Shown here piece after piece: positions 53,759-62,040 of a DNA stretch of 64,000 nucleotides. The notes beneath the pieces were generated by a model that saw only the letters and a program-made list of their open reading frames with translations, had not been told where the DNA came from and ran no database searches. Positions within the stretch are counted from its first letter, which is position 1. The number at the start of each line of letters is the position of its first letter. The stretch spans positions 110,698-174,697 of the forward strand of contig JAVBLR010000015.1 in NCBI GenBank assembly GCA_031553395.1, given 5' to 3'. A program made the translations under genes and the position numbers. The stretch is from WRGA01 sp031553395. GTDB lineage: Bacteria > Bacteroidota > Bacteroidia > Bacteroidales > WRGA01.

Positions 53759-54604
53759 CTAAAGATGAAATTTTACAGCAACCCAATTATTTTTTTCCAG
53801 ATAACCGGAGAAAGTTAATCCCAAACTTTCAGCTTTTTCGCGGATAACCGGAATGTCTTCTACATAAAATCCACTCATATATAAAAAACCGTTTTTATTT
53901 AAACAATGAACATAATGCTGCATATCATTTAACAAAATATTCCGGTTGATATTTGCAAAAATATAATCATAAGCATCATTCCCTAAAATTTCAGCACCAC
54001 CTAATTTTATATCAATGCTATTTACATTATTCAGTTTTATATTTTCCAACGAATTATTGTATGCCCACTCATCAATATCGATTGCAACGACCGGATTCGC
54101 TCCTTTCATCGCTGCAAGAATAGCCAAGACAGCGGTACCGCATCCCATATCCAACATTGATTTATTATTCAATTCAACATCCAACATTGACGAAAGCATT
54201 AAAAATGTTGTTTCGTGATGACCTGTACCAAAAGCCATTTTCGGATCAATCAAAATATCGAACTCAGCTTTTGGAATATTTTCATGAAAAGAACTATGGA
54301 TAACACATTTATCGCCAATTATTATCGGTTTAAAATAATGTTTTTCCCATTCTTCATTCCAGTTTGCCGGAGCAATATTATTAATGGTGTATTCAATTCG
54401 GAAATTAGAATACTCACTGGTAAATGCATTAAAAATTAAATCAAAAGCCTCCTTATTCAAATTATTAGACAAGATGTAAGCTTTTAATTCTTCGTCGGTT
54501 TGTTCAAAACTTTCAAATCCAACTTCAGCCAGTTCCGAAGCTAAAATATCTTTTATAAATTCCTCACAAGGGTAAATCGAAAAAATAAATTCAGTATATT
54601 GCAT
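53759..54604 (-). CDS. prmA: Ribosomal protein L11 methyltransferase
   Basis: 281 residues. SAM-dependent enzyme that trimethylates L11. N-terminal substrate-recognition domain ~1-100; the Rossmann methyltransferase domain has FGTGHHETTFLML and the SAM motif LDMGCGTAVLAILAAMKGA (~155), then VAIDIDEWAYNNSLENIKLN and ANINRNILLNDM. Sequence order and length fit PrmA. Separate unit between focA and the Ser-rich gene. Confidence 0.94.
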   Translation of the reverse strand: MQYTEFIFSIYPCEEFIKDILASELAEVGFESFEQTDEELKAYILSNNLNKEAFDLIFNAFTSEYSNFRIEYTINNIAPANWNEEWEKHYFKPIIIGDKCVIHSSFHENIPKAEFDILIDPKMAFGTGHHETTFLMLSSMLDVELNNKSMLDMGCGTAVLAILAAMKGANPVVAIDIDEWAYNNSLENIKLNNVNSIDIKLGGAEILGNDAYDYIFANINRNILLNDMQHYVHCLNKNGFLYMSGFYVEDIPVIREKAESLGLTFSGYLEKNNWVAVKFHL

Positions 54605-54667
54605 AATAAAACTTAAAATTTATAGTTATTTTTATAAGATTCAATTTGTTAAACATCAATAAAGCTA

Positions 54668-54697
54668 TTTGACTTATCAATAAAACTATTATCTTTG
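54668..54697 (+). promoter_or_regulatory. Promoter of the Ser-rich secreted protein gene
   Basis: TTTG (54668-54671), 18-nt spacer, TATCTTTG (54690-54697): both boxes exact; same 18-nt spacing as the phe operon promoter. Leader ~100 nt. Confidence 0.75.
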
Positions 54698-54825
54698 TAA
54701 ACAATGACAACAAAAGTAATCTCTTTTTGAGTTTTTTTACAATTATAGGATAAACTTTTTAAATAATAGATAGTCTTAGATATAAGTGAATACACTCATT
54801 TTTAATGAAAGGAAAGGGTAAAGCC

Positions 54826-56277
54826 ATGAGAAAAAAATTTAATATACTGATAATCACATCGATGTTTTCAGCTACGCTTTTTACAGCGATGGCTCAGGAT
54901 TATTATTATCAACCCGGCAAGGAAGATACTACACCACAAGTGAGTAAAAAAGAAGTAACAGCTCCGGTGGTACAACAACAACCGCAAGTAGTTGTAACTT
55001 CGAGCAATCCTATGACGGTAAGTGTTGATGAATACAACCGTATTTACAGCGGCCAATCGTCGAAAGACCAATATTACGAAGGAGATACAATCATTGATGA
55101 AAGATATGTGGGAGATGAAGATTTATACGAATACAGCGATCGTATAGATCGTTTCCAAAATGCAAAAACAGTTGTTATAACAGGAAGTGACGATATAAAC
55201 ATACAACTACCTGAAAATAATTGGAATATATACATCAGTGGAAATTCTTATTATGGAAATCCGTATGATAATTTCTACGTGGGATGGGGCGGTTGGTCTT
55301 TTGGCTGGAGTTCCTGGTATTACCCATGGTATAGCCCATATTCGTATTGGGGATGGGGTTGGGGATATCCAGGATGTTATTACCCATATTATGATCCTTA
55401 TTACTATGGATATTGCCCGGGATACTACTACCCATCATATTATGGTGGATCTGGATACTACAATTATCGTGCTGATGGAAGAAGTAGAAGTAATGCTAAT
55501 AGAAGATCCAGCGGCGACAGTTATGCAGATCGTACCCGTTCGACATCAAGTAGAGGTAGTGATGCTTACTCTTCCGGTAGAAGCGGCAGAAGCAGTGCTT
55601 CAGGCAGAAGTACGTATGACTCCGGAACAACAAGAACCTCTACATCTACAGGAAGAAGCAGCGCTTCTACAGGTACTCGTACAACGAGAAGTGGAGAATA
55701 TACCTATGATGCAGCAACCGGAAAAGTTATTTATAATGGAAGATCTTCTGCTATAAATAATGAAACAGGAAGAAGTAGTTCTGCAACCGCTACACAAGGA
55801 CGTAGCAGCAGTGCAGTTTCAGGAGAAGGCACTCGCACAAGTACAAGTGGTAATTATTCAACCGGAAGCGGAAGAAGTAGTTCTACTTATAATTACGGAA
55901 CAAGAAGTTCTTCATCATCTTCAAATGTGGGAGAAAGCAGTACTTCAAGCAGACCAAGTTCCAGTAGCTATCAAACAGGCTCATCTTCTAATCCATCATC
56001 AAGAAGTAGTTCTGTAAGCACACAAAGCAGCACTCGAAGTTCTTCATCTTCAGGTTATTCTCAACCAGCAACAAGAAGTTCTTCAAGTAGTAACAGCAAT
56101 AGCAACTACAACAGTAATAGTTACAATCGTAGTTCATCAAGTAGTAGCAGTAGCAGCAGTAGTGGTAGCTACAGTTCCGGCTCATCAAGTAGTGGAAGAA
56201 GCTCCGGAGGTGGTGGATATTCATCAAGCGGAGGTGGCGGAGGTGGCCGTTCATCCGGTGGTGGTGGAAGAAGGTAA
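54826..56277 (+). CDS. Secreted low-complexity Ser/Arg/Gly-rich protein
   Basis: 483 residues from ATG at 54826 (MRKKFNILIITSMFSATLFTAMAQ signal peptide); an ATG 7 codons upstream (54805) is equally possible. Three parts: an acidic folded region (~25-130), a Trp/Tyr/Gly/Pro-rich patch (~135-200: GWGGWSFGWSSWYYPWYSPY), and ~270 residues of degenerate Ser-Arg-Ser/Gly repeats (GRSS, TRSSSSS) ending in Gly runs (SSGGGGRR). No catalytic motif. Possibly a disordered surface or matrix protein. Such low-complexity frames also read open in other frames; this one has the signal peptide. A porin gene follows after a terminator. Confidence 0.8.
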   Translation: MRKKFNILIITSMFSATLFTAMAQDYYYQPGKEDTTPQVSKKEVTAPVVQQQPQVVVTSSNPMTVSVDEYNRIYSGQSSKDQYYEGDTIIDERYVGDEDLYEYSDRIDRFQNAKTVVITGSDDINIQLPENNWNIYISGNSYYGNPYDNFYVGWGGWSFGWSSWYYPWYSPYSYWGWGWGYPGCYYPYYDPYYYGYCPGYYYPSYYGGSGYYNYRADGRSRSNANRRSSGDSYADRTRSTSSRGSDAYSSGRSGRSSASGRSTYDSGTTRTSTSTGRSSASTGTRTTRSGEYTYDAATGKVIYNGRSSAINNETGRSSSATATQGRSSSAVSGEGTRTSTSGNYSTGSGRSSSTYNYGTRSSSSSSNVGESSTSSRPSSSSYQTGSSSNPSSRSSSVSTQSSTRSSSSSGYSQPATRSSSSSNSNSNYNSNSYNRSSSSSSSSSSSGSYSSGSSSSGRSSGGGGYSSSGGGGGGRSSGGGGRR

Positions 56278-56337
56278 AATGAAATGGAATAATTCAAATT
56301 ATTCTGATATAGTTTGAAAATCCCATTCAATCAAAAT

Positions 56338-56387
56338 AAAAAGGAAATGCTTTTGTATTAACAAAAAAAACTTGGCATTTCCTTTTT
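56338..56387 (+). terminator. Intrinsic terminator after the Ser-rich gene
   Basis: 13-bp stem AAAAAGGAAATGC / GCATTTCCTTTTT with a 24-nt loop, 60 nt after the stop. Confidence 0.85.
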
Positions 56388-56447
56388 CTATAAAAATCCC
56401 TTATTAAGTTAATTGTTAATTAGTTAATATAGATAAATTTAATCATC

Positions 56448-58019
56448 ATGAAAAAATATTTTATATTATTTATCGGATTAATTGGTGGTATTTCTGCTCA
56501 TTCTCAGGAAGGCGAAATGGATGCATTGCGATATTCTCAAAATCAACTATCGGGAACTGCTCATTATATGGGAATGGCCGGAGCGTTCAATGCATTGGGT
56601 GGAGATATATCATCTATCAGTCAAAACCCTGCGGGAATTGCAGTCTATCGAAAAAGTGAATTGGCAATGACATTGGACCTGAATTATACCAATGTAAATG
56701 CAACTCAGAATGGAACAAAAACCGGTGAAAGTTTAACCAAATTCACATTTGACAATATAGGCTATGTAGGTACTGCTAAAATGAAAGAAAGCGGTACGGG
56801 CATTATGAACTGGAACTTCGGTTTTGTTTATAATCGATTGAAATCATTTGACCGGAATTATACGTCGAAAGGTAACATAAACAAGGATGTTTACTCATCA
56901 TTAACCAGCTATATTGCTGAAACTACTTATGGTATTCCCGAAGCTGATTTGATTTATGAAAAAGGTTCGTATGATCCATATTATGATTCAGATATTCCTT
57001 ACTTATCAATATTAGGATATGAAGGCTATCTCATCCAACCGAAATCTCCGGGTGGTTCTGAGTATGAGTCAGACTTTTTAGGTTCCGGTAATGTGAAAAA
57101 TTCAGAATTAAATGTCAGCGAACGAGGACATATAGATGAGTATGATTTTTCATTCGGATTCAATTATTCTAATATGTTATATTTTGGAGCAACATTGGGC
57201 ATAACTGATATTGATTACGATTATTCGTCTTATTATCAAGAAAACTTTGACAGCGGAGATAAATATGCATTGGAGAGCGGCTTATCTACCAGCGGTACGG
57301 GATTTAACGTTAAATTGGGAGCAATCTTTGTTCCAACATATTCTTGGAGGATTGGCCTGGCATATCATACTCCTACCTATTATAATATGACCGATTATTA
57401 TTATGGATATGTGAATAATTTCGGTGCACCCGGAACTGAGAATGCAGAAACGCCTTACGACTTGGGAACCGATTACGAAATACAAACTCCTCAAAAATTA
57501 TTATTAGGAACAGCCTTTTTAATTGAAAAAGGTGTTCTGAGTATTGATTATGAGTATTGTGATTATTCAACTATGAAGTTAAAAAACAGTGGAGGTTCAA
57601 GTGCTGCTTATTCGCCTGACAATGATAATATTAAAAACCACATGGTTGGAACTCATACTATCAAAGTAGGAGCAGAATACAGAATAACAAATGATTTTTC
57701 GTTGAGAGCCGGTTATGCACATATTACAAGCCCGCTTTCATCGGAAGTTAAGGATGGAAAAACTGAAATATATACAGGAGGAACTATTCCCAGCTACACT
57801 GTAAATAAAGGGACTAATTACTATACTTGTGGTTTAGGATACAGATACAATAACTTTTTTGTTGATTTGGCGTATGTTATGAATAGCAGAAACGATGATT
57901 TGTATGCATTCTCTCCCGTATTTTACTCTGACACAAAAGAAAAATTTGTATTTCCTTCTGTTTCAAGCCTTAAAACAAATAGAAGCAGTGTTCTTTTATC
58001 ACTTGGTGTAAGATTTTAA
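56448..58019 (+). CDS. FadL/OmpP1-family outer-membrane transport protein
   Basis: 523 residues. Signal peptide MKKYFILFIGLIGGISAHSQ. The family N-terminal plug and first strand are seen as ALRYSQNQLSGTAHYMGMAGAFNALGGDISSISQNPAGIAVY, i.e. the GGD...NPAG motif. The rest is amphipathic strands; the last ends VLLSLGVRF with terminal Phe. Probably takes up hydrophobic compounds across the outer membrane; ligand unknown. Stop codon lies only 19 bp before the phe operon promoter. Confidence 0.9.
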   Translation: MKKYFILFIGLIGGISAHSQEGEMDALRYSQNQLSGTAHYMGMAGAFNALGGDISSISQNPAGIAVYRKSELAMTLDLNYTNVNATQNGTKTGESLTKFTFDNIGYVGTAKMKESGTGIMNWNFGFVYNRLKSFDRNYTSKGNINKDVYSSLTSYIAETTYGIPEADLIYEKGSYDPYYDSDIPYLSILGYEGYLIQPKSPGGSEYESDFLGSGNVKNSELNVSERGHIDEYDFSFGFNYSNMLYFGATLGITDIDYDYSSYYQENFDSGDKYALESGLSTSGTGFNVKLGAIFVPTYSWRIGLAYHTPTYYNMTDYYYGYVNNFGAPGTENAETPYDLGTDYEIQTPQKLLLGTAFLIEKGVLSIDYEYCDYSTMKLKNSGGSSAAYSPDNDNIKNHMVGTHTIKVGAEYRITNDFSLRAGYAHITSPLSSEVKDGKTEIYTGGTIPSYTVNKGTNYYTCGLGYRYNNFFVDLAYVMNSRNDDLYAFSPVFYSDTKEKFVFPSVSSLKTNRSSVLLSLGVRF

Positions 58020-58038
58020 AAAAAATAGTTGATTTTTC

Positions 58039-58068
58039 TTTGAAAATAAAAAAAACACATTACTTTTG
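58039..58068 (+). promoter_or_regulatory. Promoter of the Phe/Tyr operon
   Basis: TTTG (58039-58042), 18-nt spacer, TACTTTTG (58061-58068): both match the Bacteroidota consensus. Predicted start ~58075, about 18 nt before the leader peptide ATG. Confidence 0.75.
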
Positions 58069-58092
58069 CATCCATATTTAGAATTGAAAGCA

Positions 58093-58170
58093 ATGAAGCA
58101 CTTTTCATTTACATATTTTTATTTTTACTTTTACTTTAGCAACAAAGTGAAACGGGATTCTAATATGTAA
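58093..58170 (+). CDS. Phe/Tyr leader peptide of the aromatic operon (pheL-like)
   Basis: A 25-codon frame, ATG to TAA. It opens MKHFSFT, then alternates YFYFYFYF (residues 8-15), and ends in SNKVKRDSNM. Six Phe (all TTT) and four Tyr codons: 10 of 25, matching the two end products of the operon that follows. The tail of the frame (58152-58159, ACGGGATT) is complementary to the 5' arm of the downstream terminator, so a ribosome reaching the stop codon would hide it and a ribosome stalled at the aromatic codons would not. This is the layout of E. coli pheL/pheA attenuation. Call based on sequence and position; no similarity search. Confidence 0.88.
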   Translation: MKHFSFTYFYFYFYFSNKVKRDSNM

Positions 58171-58212
58171 AATTAAGAAAGTATAGAACGAAAAAATATA
58201 TACAAATCCCGT
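58152..58212 (+). promoter_or_regulatory. Antiterminator pairing of the Phe/Tyr attenuator
   Basis: ACGGGATT (58152-58159) pairs with AATCCCGT (58205-58212), eight contiguous base pairs. The second segment is also the 5' arm of the terminator, so the two structures exclude each other. Confidence 0.75.
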
Positions 58213-58235
58213 CAGTCTTGGCGGGATTTTTTTTT
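58204..58235 (+). terminator. Attenuator terminator upstream of pheA
   Basis: Stem AAATCCCGTC (58204-58213) / GGCGGGATTT (58220-58229), 10 bp with one G-U, 6-nt loop, running into nine consecutive T's (58227-58235). It ends 16 bp before pheA and after the leader peptide stop. Confidence 0.92.
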
Positions 58236-58251
58236 GAAAAAATTTTAACAG

Positions 58252-59094
58252 ATGAAGAAAGTAGCGATTCAAGGAGGCACAGCCTCTTTCCATGACATTG
58301 CCGCCCGGCAATATTTCGAAGAGGAGGAAATTGAGATTATTCCCTGTAAAACTTTTCGGGATGTGTTTGCGGCGGTAAAAGAAGATAATGAAGTGTTGGC
58401 TATGATGGCCATTGAAAATACCATTGCAGGAAGTTTACTGCAAAATTTTGAATTGCTGCGGGAAAGTAATTTACAGGTTATCGGAGAATATAAATTGCGA
58501 ATTTCCCACACATTGTCTGCTCTTCCGGGACAAACATTAAATGATATTACCGAAGTTACCTCCCACCCTATTGCGTTGATGCAATGCGGCGCTTTCTTAG
58601 ATACATTGTCTAATGTAAGAGTTTTTGAATCGGAAGATACTGCATTGAGCGCCAAAGCTATTAAAGATGAGAATCGTGTGGGGCAAGCTGCAATTTGTTC
58701 AAAATATGCCGTCGAATATTACGGACTTCAGATTTTGGAAGAAGGCATCGAAACAAATAAACGCAATTTCACCCGCTTCCTTATCATGGCTGATAATTGG
58801 CGAGTGAGTGAGTTGACCGATAAGAGTAAAATAAATAAATCATCGCTTGTTTTTGCACTTCCACACAACGAAGGAAGCCTCTCTCAGGTACTTTCCGTTC
58901 TTTCATTCTATAATATGAATTTAACAAAAATCCAATCATTACCGATAATCGGGCGGGAATGGGAATATCTGTTCTATGTGGATTTGACTTTTGCAGATTA
59001 TACCCGGTATCGTCAATCGATTGATGCAATTTTGCCATTAACGAAAAATCTCAAAATTTTAGGCGAATATGCCGAAGGAAGGCAAAGCGTATGA
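58252..59094 (+). CDS. pheA: Prephenate dehydratase
   Basis: 280 residues. Converts prephenate to phenylpyruvate. N-terminal MKKVAIQGGTASFHDIAA, ENTIAGSLLQNFELL, and the catalytic TRF motif in ETNKRNFTRFLIM (~175). A C-terminal ACT domain (~200-275: LVFALPHNEGSLSQVLSVLS, KIQSLPIIGREWEYLFYVDL) gives Phe feedback; the usual ESRP binding motif reads QSLP here. No chorismate mutase domain; that is fused to the DAHP synthase further down the operon. First structural gene after the attenuator. Confidence 0.96.
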   Translation: MKKVAIQGGTASFHDIAARQYFEEEEIEIIPCKTFRDVFAAVKEDNEVLAMMAIENTIAGSLLQNFELLRESNLQVIGEYKLRISHTLSALPGQTLNDITEVTSHPIALMQCGAFLDTLSNVRVFESEDTALSAKAIKDENRVGQAAICSKYAVEYYGLQILEEGIETNKRNFTRFLIMADNWRVSELTDKSKINKSSLVFALPHNEGSLSQVLSVLSFYNMNLTKIQSLPIIGREWEYLFYVDLTFADYTRYRQSIDAILPLTKNLKILGEYAEGRQSV

Positions 59095-59095
59095 A

Positions 59096-59160
59096 AGTTA
59101 AGAATTAAAAGTTAAGAGTTATTCGGAGCTTAAAACAGTAAACAGTAAATTGTCAAATAG
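59096..59160 (+). repeat. One-armed iterated-word arrays in the pheA-aminotransferase junction
   Basis: AAGTTAAGAATTAAAAGTTA and following (59096-59121) repeat the TTAAGAG word; 59130-59160 iterates AACAGTAAA / AATAGTAAA. Together they fill the 79-bp gap. Confidence 0.6.
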
Positions 59161-59173
59161 TAAATTATAAGTT

Positions 59174-60337
59174 ATGATTTGTCCGGCGGATAGACTAAAT
59201 AATGTTTCAGAATATTATTTTTCTCAAAAGTTGAAAGAAGTTGCGCAAATGAATGCGGAGGGAAAGAAAGTTATTAATCTTGGCATTGGTAGCCCGGATT
59301 TGCCGCCTTCGCAAGCGACATTGGATGTTATGTGCGAACAAACGCAACGAAGCGATGTTCATGGTTATCAACCGTATGTAGGAATTCCTGAATTGCGGAA
59401 AGCTTTTGCCGAATGGTATAAAAAATGGTATAATGTAGAATTAAATCCCAATACGGAAATTCAGCCGTTAATTGGGTCAAAGGAAGGCATTTTGCATATT
59501 TCATTGGCATTCCTTAATCCCGGAGATGGTGTTTTAGTTCCAAATCCCGGTTATCCAACTTATAGTTCAGTTAGTGAATTAGTCGGAGCTAATTTGCATT
59601 ACTACGATTTGATTGAGGAAAACAATTGGCAACCCGATTTCGATGCAATAGAAAAACAAGATTTATCGAATGTAAAACTAATGTGGGTTAATTATCCGAA
59701 TATGCCCACCGGAGCTCCTGCAAGTTTGGAATTGTTCGAGAAATTAGTTGCATTCGGCAAAAAACATAATATTGTGATTTGTAATGATAATCCATATAGT
59801 TTTATACTGAATGATAAACCGTTGAGTATTCTCAATGTAAATGGAGCCAAGGATATTTGCATTGAATTGAACTCAATGAGTAAATCTCATAATATGCCCG
59901 GATGGAGAATTGGGTTGTTAGCATCTAATCCTCAGTTTATTTCGTGGGTATTGAAAGTAAAAAGTAATATTGATTCGGGAATGTTCCGTCCATTGCAATT
60001 AGCTGCTGTGGAAGCATTACAAAGTTCTTCCAAATGGCACAACGAAATGAATGCCATTTATTTGCAACGAAGAAAATTAGCCGAAGCAATTATGGAAAAA
60101 CTGAATTGTTCCTTCGATAAAAAGCAAATGGGATTATTTTTATGGGGAAAAATTCCGGAAGATTGCAAAGGCAGTAAAGAATTAGCTGATAAAGTATTGT
60201 ATGAAGCAAATGTTTTCCTTACGCCGGGATTTATTTTCGGAAGCAACAGCGAACGATTTATCAGAATATCACTTTGTTGCAATGAAAAAATGTTGAATGA
60301 AGCATTGAATCGAATCTCTAAATTAATTAATAATTAA
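59174..60337 (+). CDS. Class I/II PLP aminotransferase (aromatic aminotransferase candidate)
   Basis: 387 residues. Fold-type I aminotransferase: NLGIGSPDLPPSQATLDVM, GSKEGILHISLAFLNPGD, PNPGYPTYSSV, WVNYPNMPTGAP, and the PLP lysine in SMSKSHNMPGWRIGLL (~235). It resembles LL-diaminopimelate/aspartate aminotransferases of this fold. Its place between pheA and the DAHP synthase suggests it transaminates phenylpyruvate and 4-hydroxyphenylpyruvate to Phe and Tyr; that is contextual. Confidence 0.88.
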   Translation: MICPADRLNNVSEYYFSQKLKEVAQMNAEGKKVINLGIGSPDLPPSQATLDVMCEQTQRSDVHGYQPYVGIPELRKAFAEWYKKWYNVELNPNTEIQPLIGSKEGILHISLAFLNPGDGVLVPNPGYPTYSSVSELVGANLHYYDLIEENNWQPDFDAIEKQDLSNVKLMWVNYPNMPTGAPASLELFEKLVAFGKKHNIVICNDNPYSFILNDKPLSILNVNGAKDICIELNSMSKSHNMPGWRIGLLASNPQFISWVLKVKSNIDSGMFRPLQLAAVEALQSSSKWHNEMNAIYLQRRKLAEAIMEKLNCSFDKKQMGLFLWGKIPEDCKGSKELADKVLYEANVFLTPGFIFGSNSERFIRISLCCNEKMLNEALNRISKLINN

Positions 60338-60372
60338 CAGTTAACAATTAACAACGAATAATAAAACAACCG
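60331..60372 (+). repeat. One-armed iterated array (TTAACAGTTAACAATTAAC)
   Basis: Rounds of TAACA(G/A)T overlap the aminotransferase stop and continue into the gap before the GNAT gene. Confidence 0.5.
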
Positions 60373-60399
60373 CAGCGGAAGGATATAAACAACGAATTT

Positions 60400-60840
60400 A
60401 TGGTAGAAATAAGAGAATTAACACTAAATGATATAGAATCTCTCATTGATTTATATGAAATATTTTGGGGAGAGAAATCGGATAGACAGAAAATGGAAAA
60501 AAAGTTTTTCGATTTAAAAAAGAATCCAAGTTATATTATTCTCTGTGCTGTGAAAGATAATAAGGTTGTGGGAACTATTCAAGGAATTATTTGTGAAGAA
60601 CTTTATGGTAGTTGCCAACCATTTTTACTAATGGAAAATTTTGTTGTTGATAAAAATTATCGAAGACAAAATATTGGTAATTTATTAATAAAAACATTGG
60701 AAGAAATAGCTAAAAATAAAAGTTGTACACAGATATTATTCATTACAGAATCAAATAGAAAAGATACGATTAGGTTTTATGAATCTGTTGGATATAACTC
60801 TGAAATGCACAAAGGATTTAAGAAATCTTTATGTAAATAA
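60400..60840 (+). CDS. GNAT N-acetyltransferase in the Phe/Tyr operon
   Basis: 146 residues. GNAT fold: VEIREL TLNDIESLIDLYEI at the start, KVVGTIQGIICEELYGSCQP, the family strand LMENFVVDKNYRRQNIGNLL with the acetyl-CoA loop (R-R-Q-N-I-G), then TRFYESVGY-like RFYESVGYNSEMH. Substrate unknown. It interrupts the order pheA-aminotransferase-DAHP synthase and has more AT-rich, Lys-rich coding than its neighbours, so it may be a late insertion. The threonine operon also has a GNAT gene inside it. Confidence 0.85.
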   Translation: MVEIRELTLNDIESLIDLYEIFWGEKSDRQKMEKKFFDLKKNPSYIILCAVKDNKVVGTIQGIICEELYGSCQPFLLMENFVVDKNYRRQNIGNLLIKTLEEIAKNKSCTQILFITESNRKDTIRFYESVGYNSEMHKGFKKSLCK

Positions 60841-60888
60841 TGATAATGTATTGTAAAAAACAACCGATAACAAATAACAAAAAACATA

Positions 60889-61950
60889 ATGGAACTAGAA
60901 TCAATTTTATTACCCGGAATAGACAATAAGCGTCCTTTAGTAATTGCCGGACCATGCAGCGCCGAAACGGAAGAGCAAGTAATGGAAACTGCCAAAGCAT
61001 TGGCAAGTAAAGGTATAAAAATATTCCGAGCAGGAGTATGGAAACCCCGAACCAAACCCGGAGGATTCGAAGGCGTAGGAACCGATGGATTAAACTGGCT
61101 CAAAAAAGTGAAACAGGAAACAGGAATGTATGTTTCTACCGAAGTTGCTACAGCGAAACATGTTTACGAAGCATTAAAATATGGAATTGATATGCTGTGG
61201 ATTGGCGCACGTACTACTGCCAATCCTTTTGCAGTACAAGAATTGGCTGAAGCATTGAAAGGTGTGGAAATTCCTGTATTGATAAAAAACCCAGTAAATC
61301 CCGACCTTGATCTTTGGATTGGTGCAGTAGAACGTATTTACAATGCTGGAATTAAAAAAATCGGAGTTATTCACAGAGGATTCAGCTCGTATGATAAAAA
61401 AATATACCGGAATCTTCCACAATGGCATATTCCTATTGAATTACGTCGTCGTATGCCTAATTTGCCGATTATTTGCGATCCAAGTCATATCGGAGGAAAG
61501 CGGGAGTTAATTGCATCATTATCTCAACAAGCAATGGATTTGAATTTCGACGGATTGATTATCGAATCGCATTGTAACCCCGATTGTGCTTGGAGTGATA
61601 AAGACCAGCAAATTACACCTGATATTTTGGATTACATTTTGAATCTGCTTGTAATTCGCGACACAAATCAAACGACAGAGAATCTAACGGAATTACGTCA
61701 TCAAATAGATGAAATGGATAATCAATTACTTGAGATTTTAGCAAAACGAATGCGCGTTTCCCGCGAAATCGGGCAATACAAAAAGGAGCATAACATGGCC
61801 GTATTGCAAACAGCCCGGTATGATGAAATCTTGAAAGATCGCATTGCTCAAGCCGAACAAATGGAAATGAGCGGAGATTTTATGAAAGTAGTATTGGAGT
61901 CAATTCACGAAGAATCTATTCGTCAACAAATAGCGATAATAAATAAATAA
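60889..61950 (+). CDS. Bifunctional DAHP synthase / chorismate mutase
   Basis: 353 residues. Residues 1-~260 are a type I-beta DAHP synthase (first shikimate step): VIAGPCSAETEEQVMETA, IFRAGVWKPRTKPGGFEG, MLWIGARTTANPFAVQELA, IGVIHRGFSSYDKK, ICDPSHIGGKRE. Residues ~265-350 are an AroQ-type chorismate mutase: LTELRHQIDEMDNQLLEILA, KRMRVSREIGQYKKEHNM. The fused mutase makes prephenate for pheA and tyrA in the same operon and often acts as the feedback sensor. Confidence 0.96.
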   Translation: MELESILLPGIDNKRPLVIAGPCSAETEEQVMETAKALASKGIKIFRAGVWKPRTKPGGFEGVGTDGLNWLKKVKQETGMYVSTEVATAKHVYEALKYGIDMLWIGARTTANPFAVQELAEALKGVEIPVLIKNPVNPDLDLWIGAVERIYNAGIKKIGVIHRGFSSYDKKIYRNLPQWHIPIELRRRMPNLPIICDPSHIGGKRELIASLSQQAMDLNFDGLIIESHCNPDCAWSDKDQQITPDILDYILNLLVIRDTNQTTENLTELRHQIDEMDNQLLEILAKRMRVSREIGQYKKEHNMAVLQTARYDEILKDRIAQAEQMEMSGDFMKVVLESIHEESIRQQIAIINK

Positions 61951-61951
61951 A

Positions 61952-62020
61952 CTAATGTGCCAATATGCCAATGCATCAATTGGCTTGGATCTTCTTTTCA
62001 TTGGCATATCGGCACATTAG
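61952..62020. repeat. Iterated-word hairpin in the DAHP synthase-tyrA junction (ATGTGCCAAT word)
   Basis: 22-nt arms at 61952-61973 (CTAATGTGCCAATATGCC onward) and 61999-62020 are complementary except for one A-C mismatch; loop 25 nt. The word TGCCAAT / TGGCATAT continues to 62034. Same family as 32550-32602. Confidence 0.8.
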
Positions 62021-62040
62021 ATAATTGGCATATTCAAGAC

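Noticed and set aside
55238..56017. Long overlapping frames inside the Ser-rich gene
   Set aside because: Low-complexity AGY/GAR codons leave other frames open; only the main frame has a signal peptide and biased composition expected of a protein.
61957..62040. N-terminal extension of TyrA
   Set aside because: The extra 28 codons lie in the iterated-word hairpin, and MKILILGAGKMG at 62041 is the normal Rossmann start.
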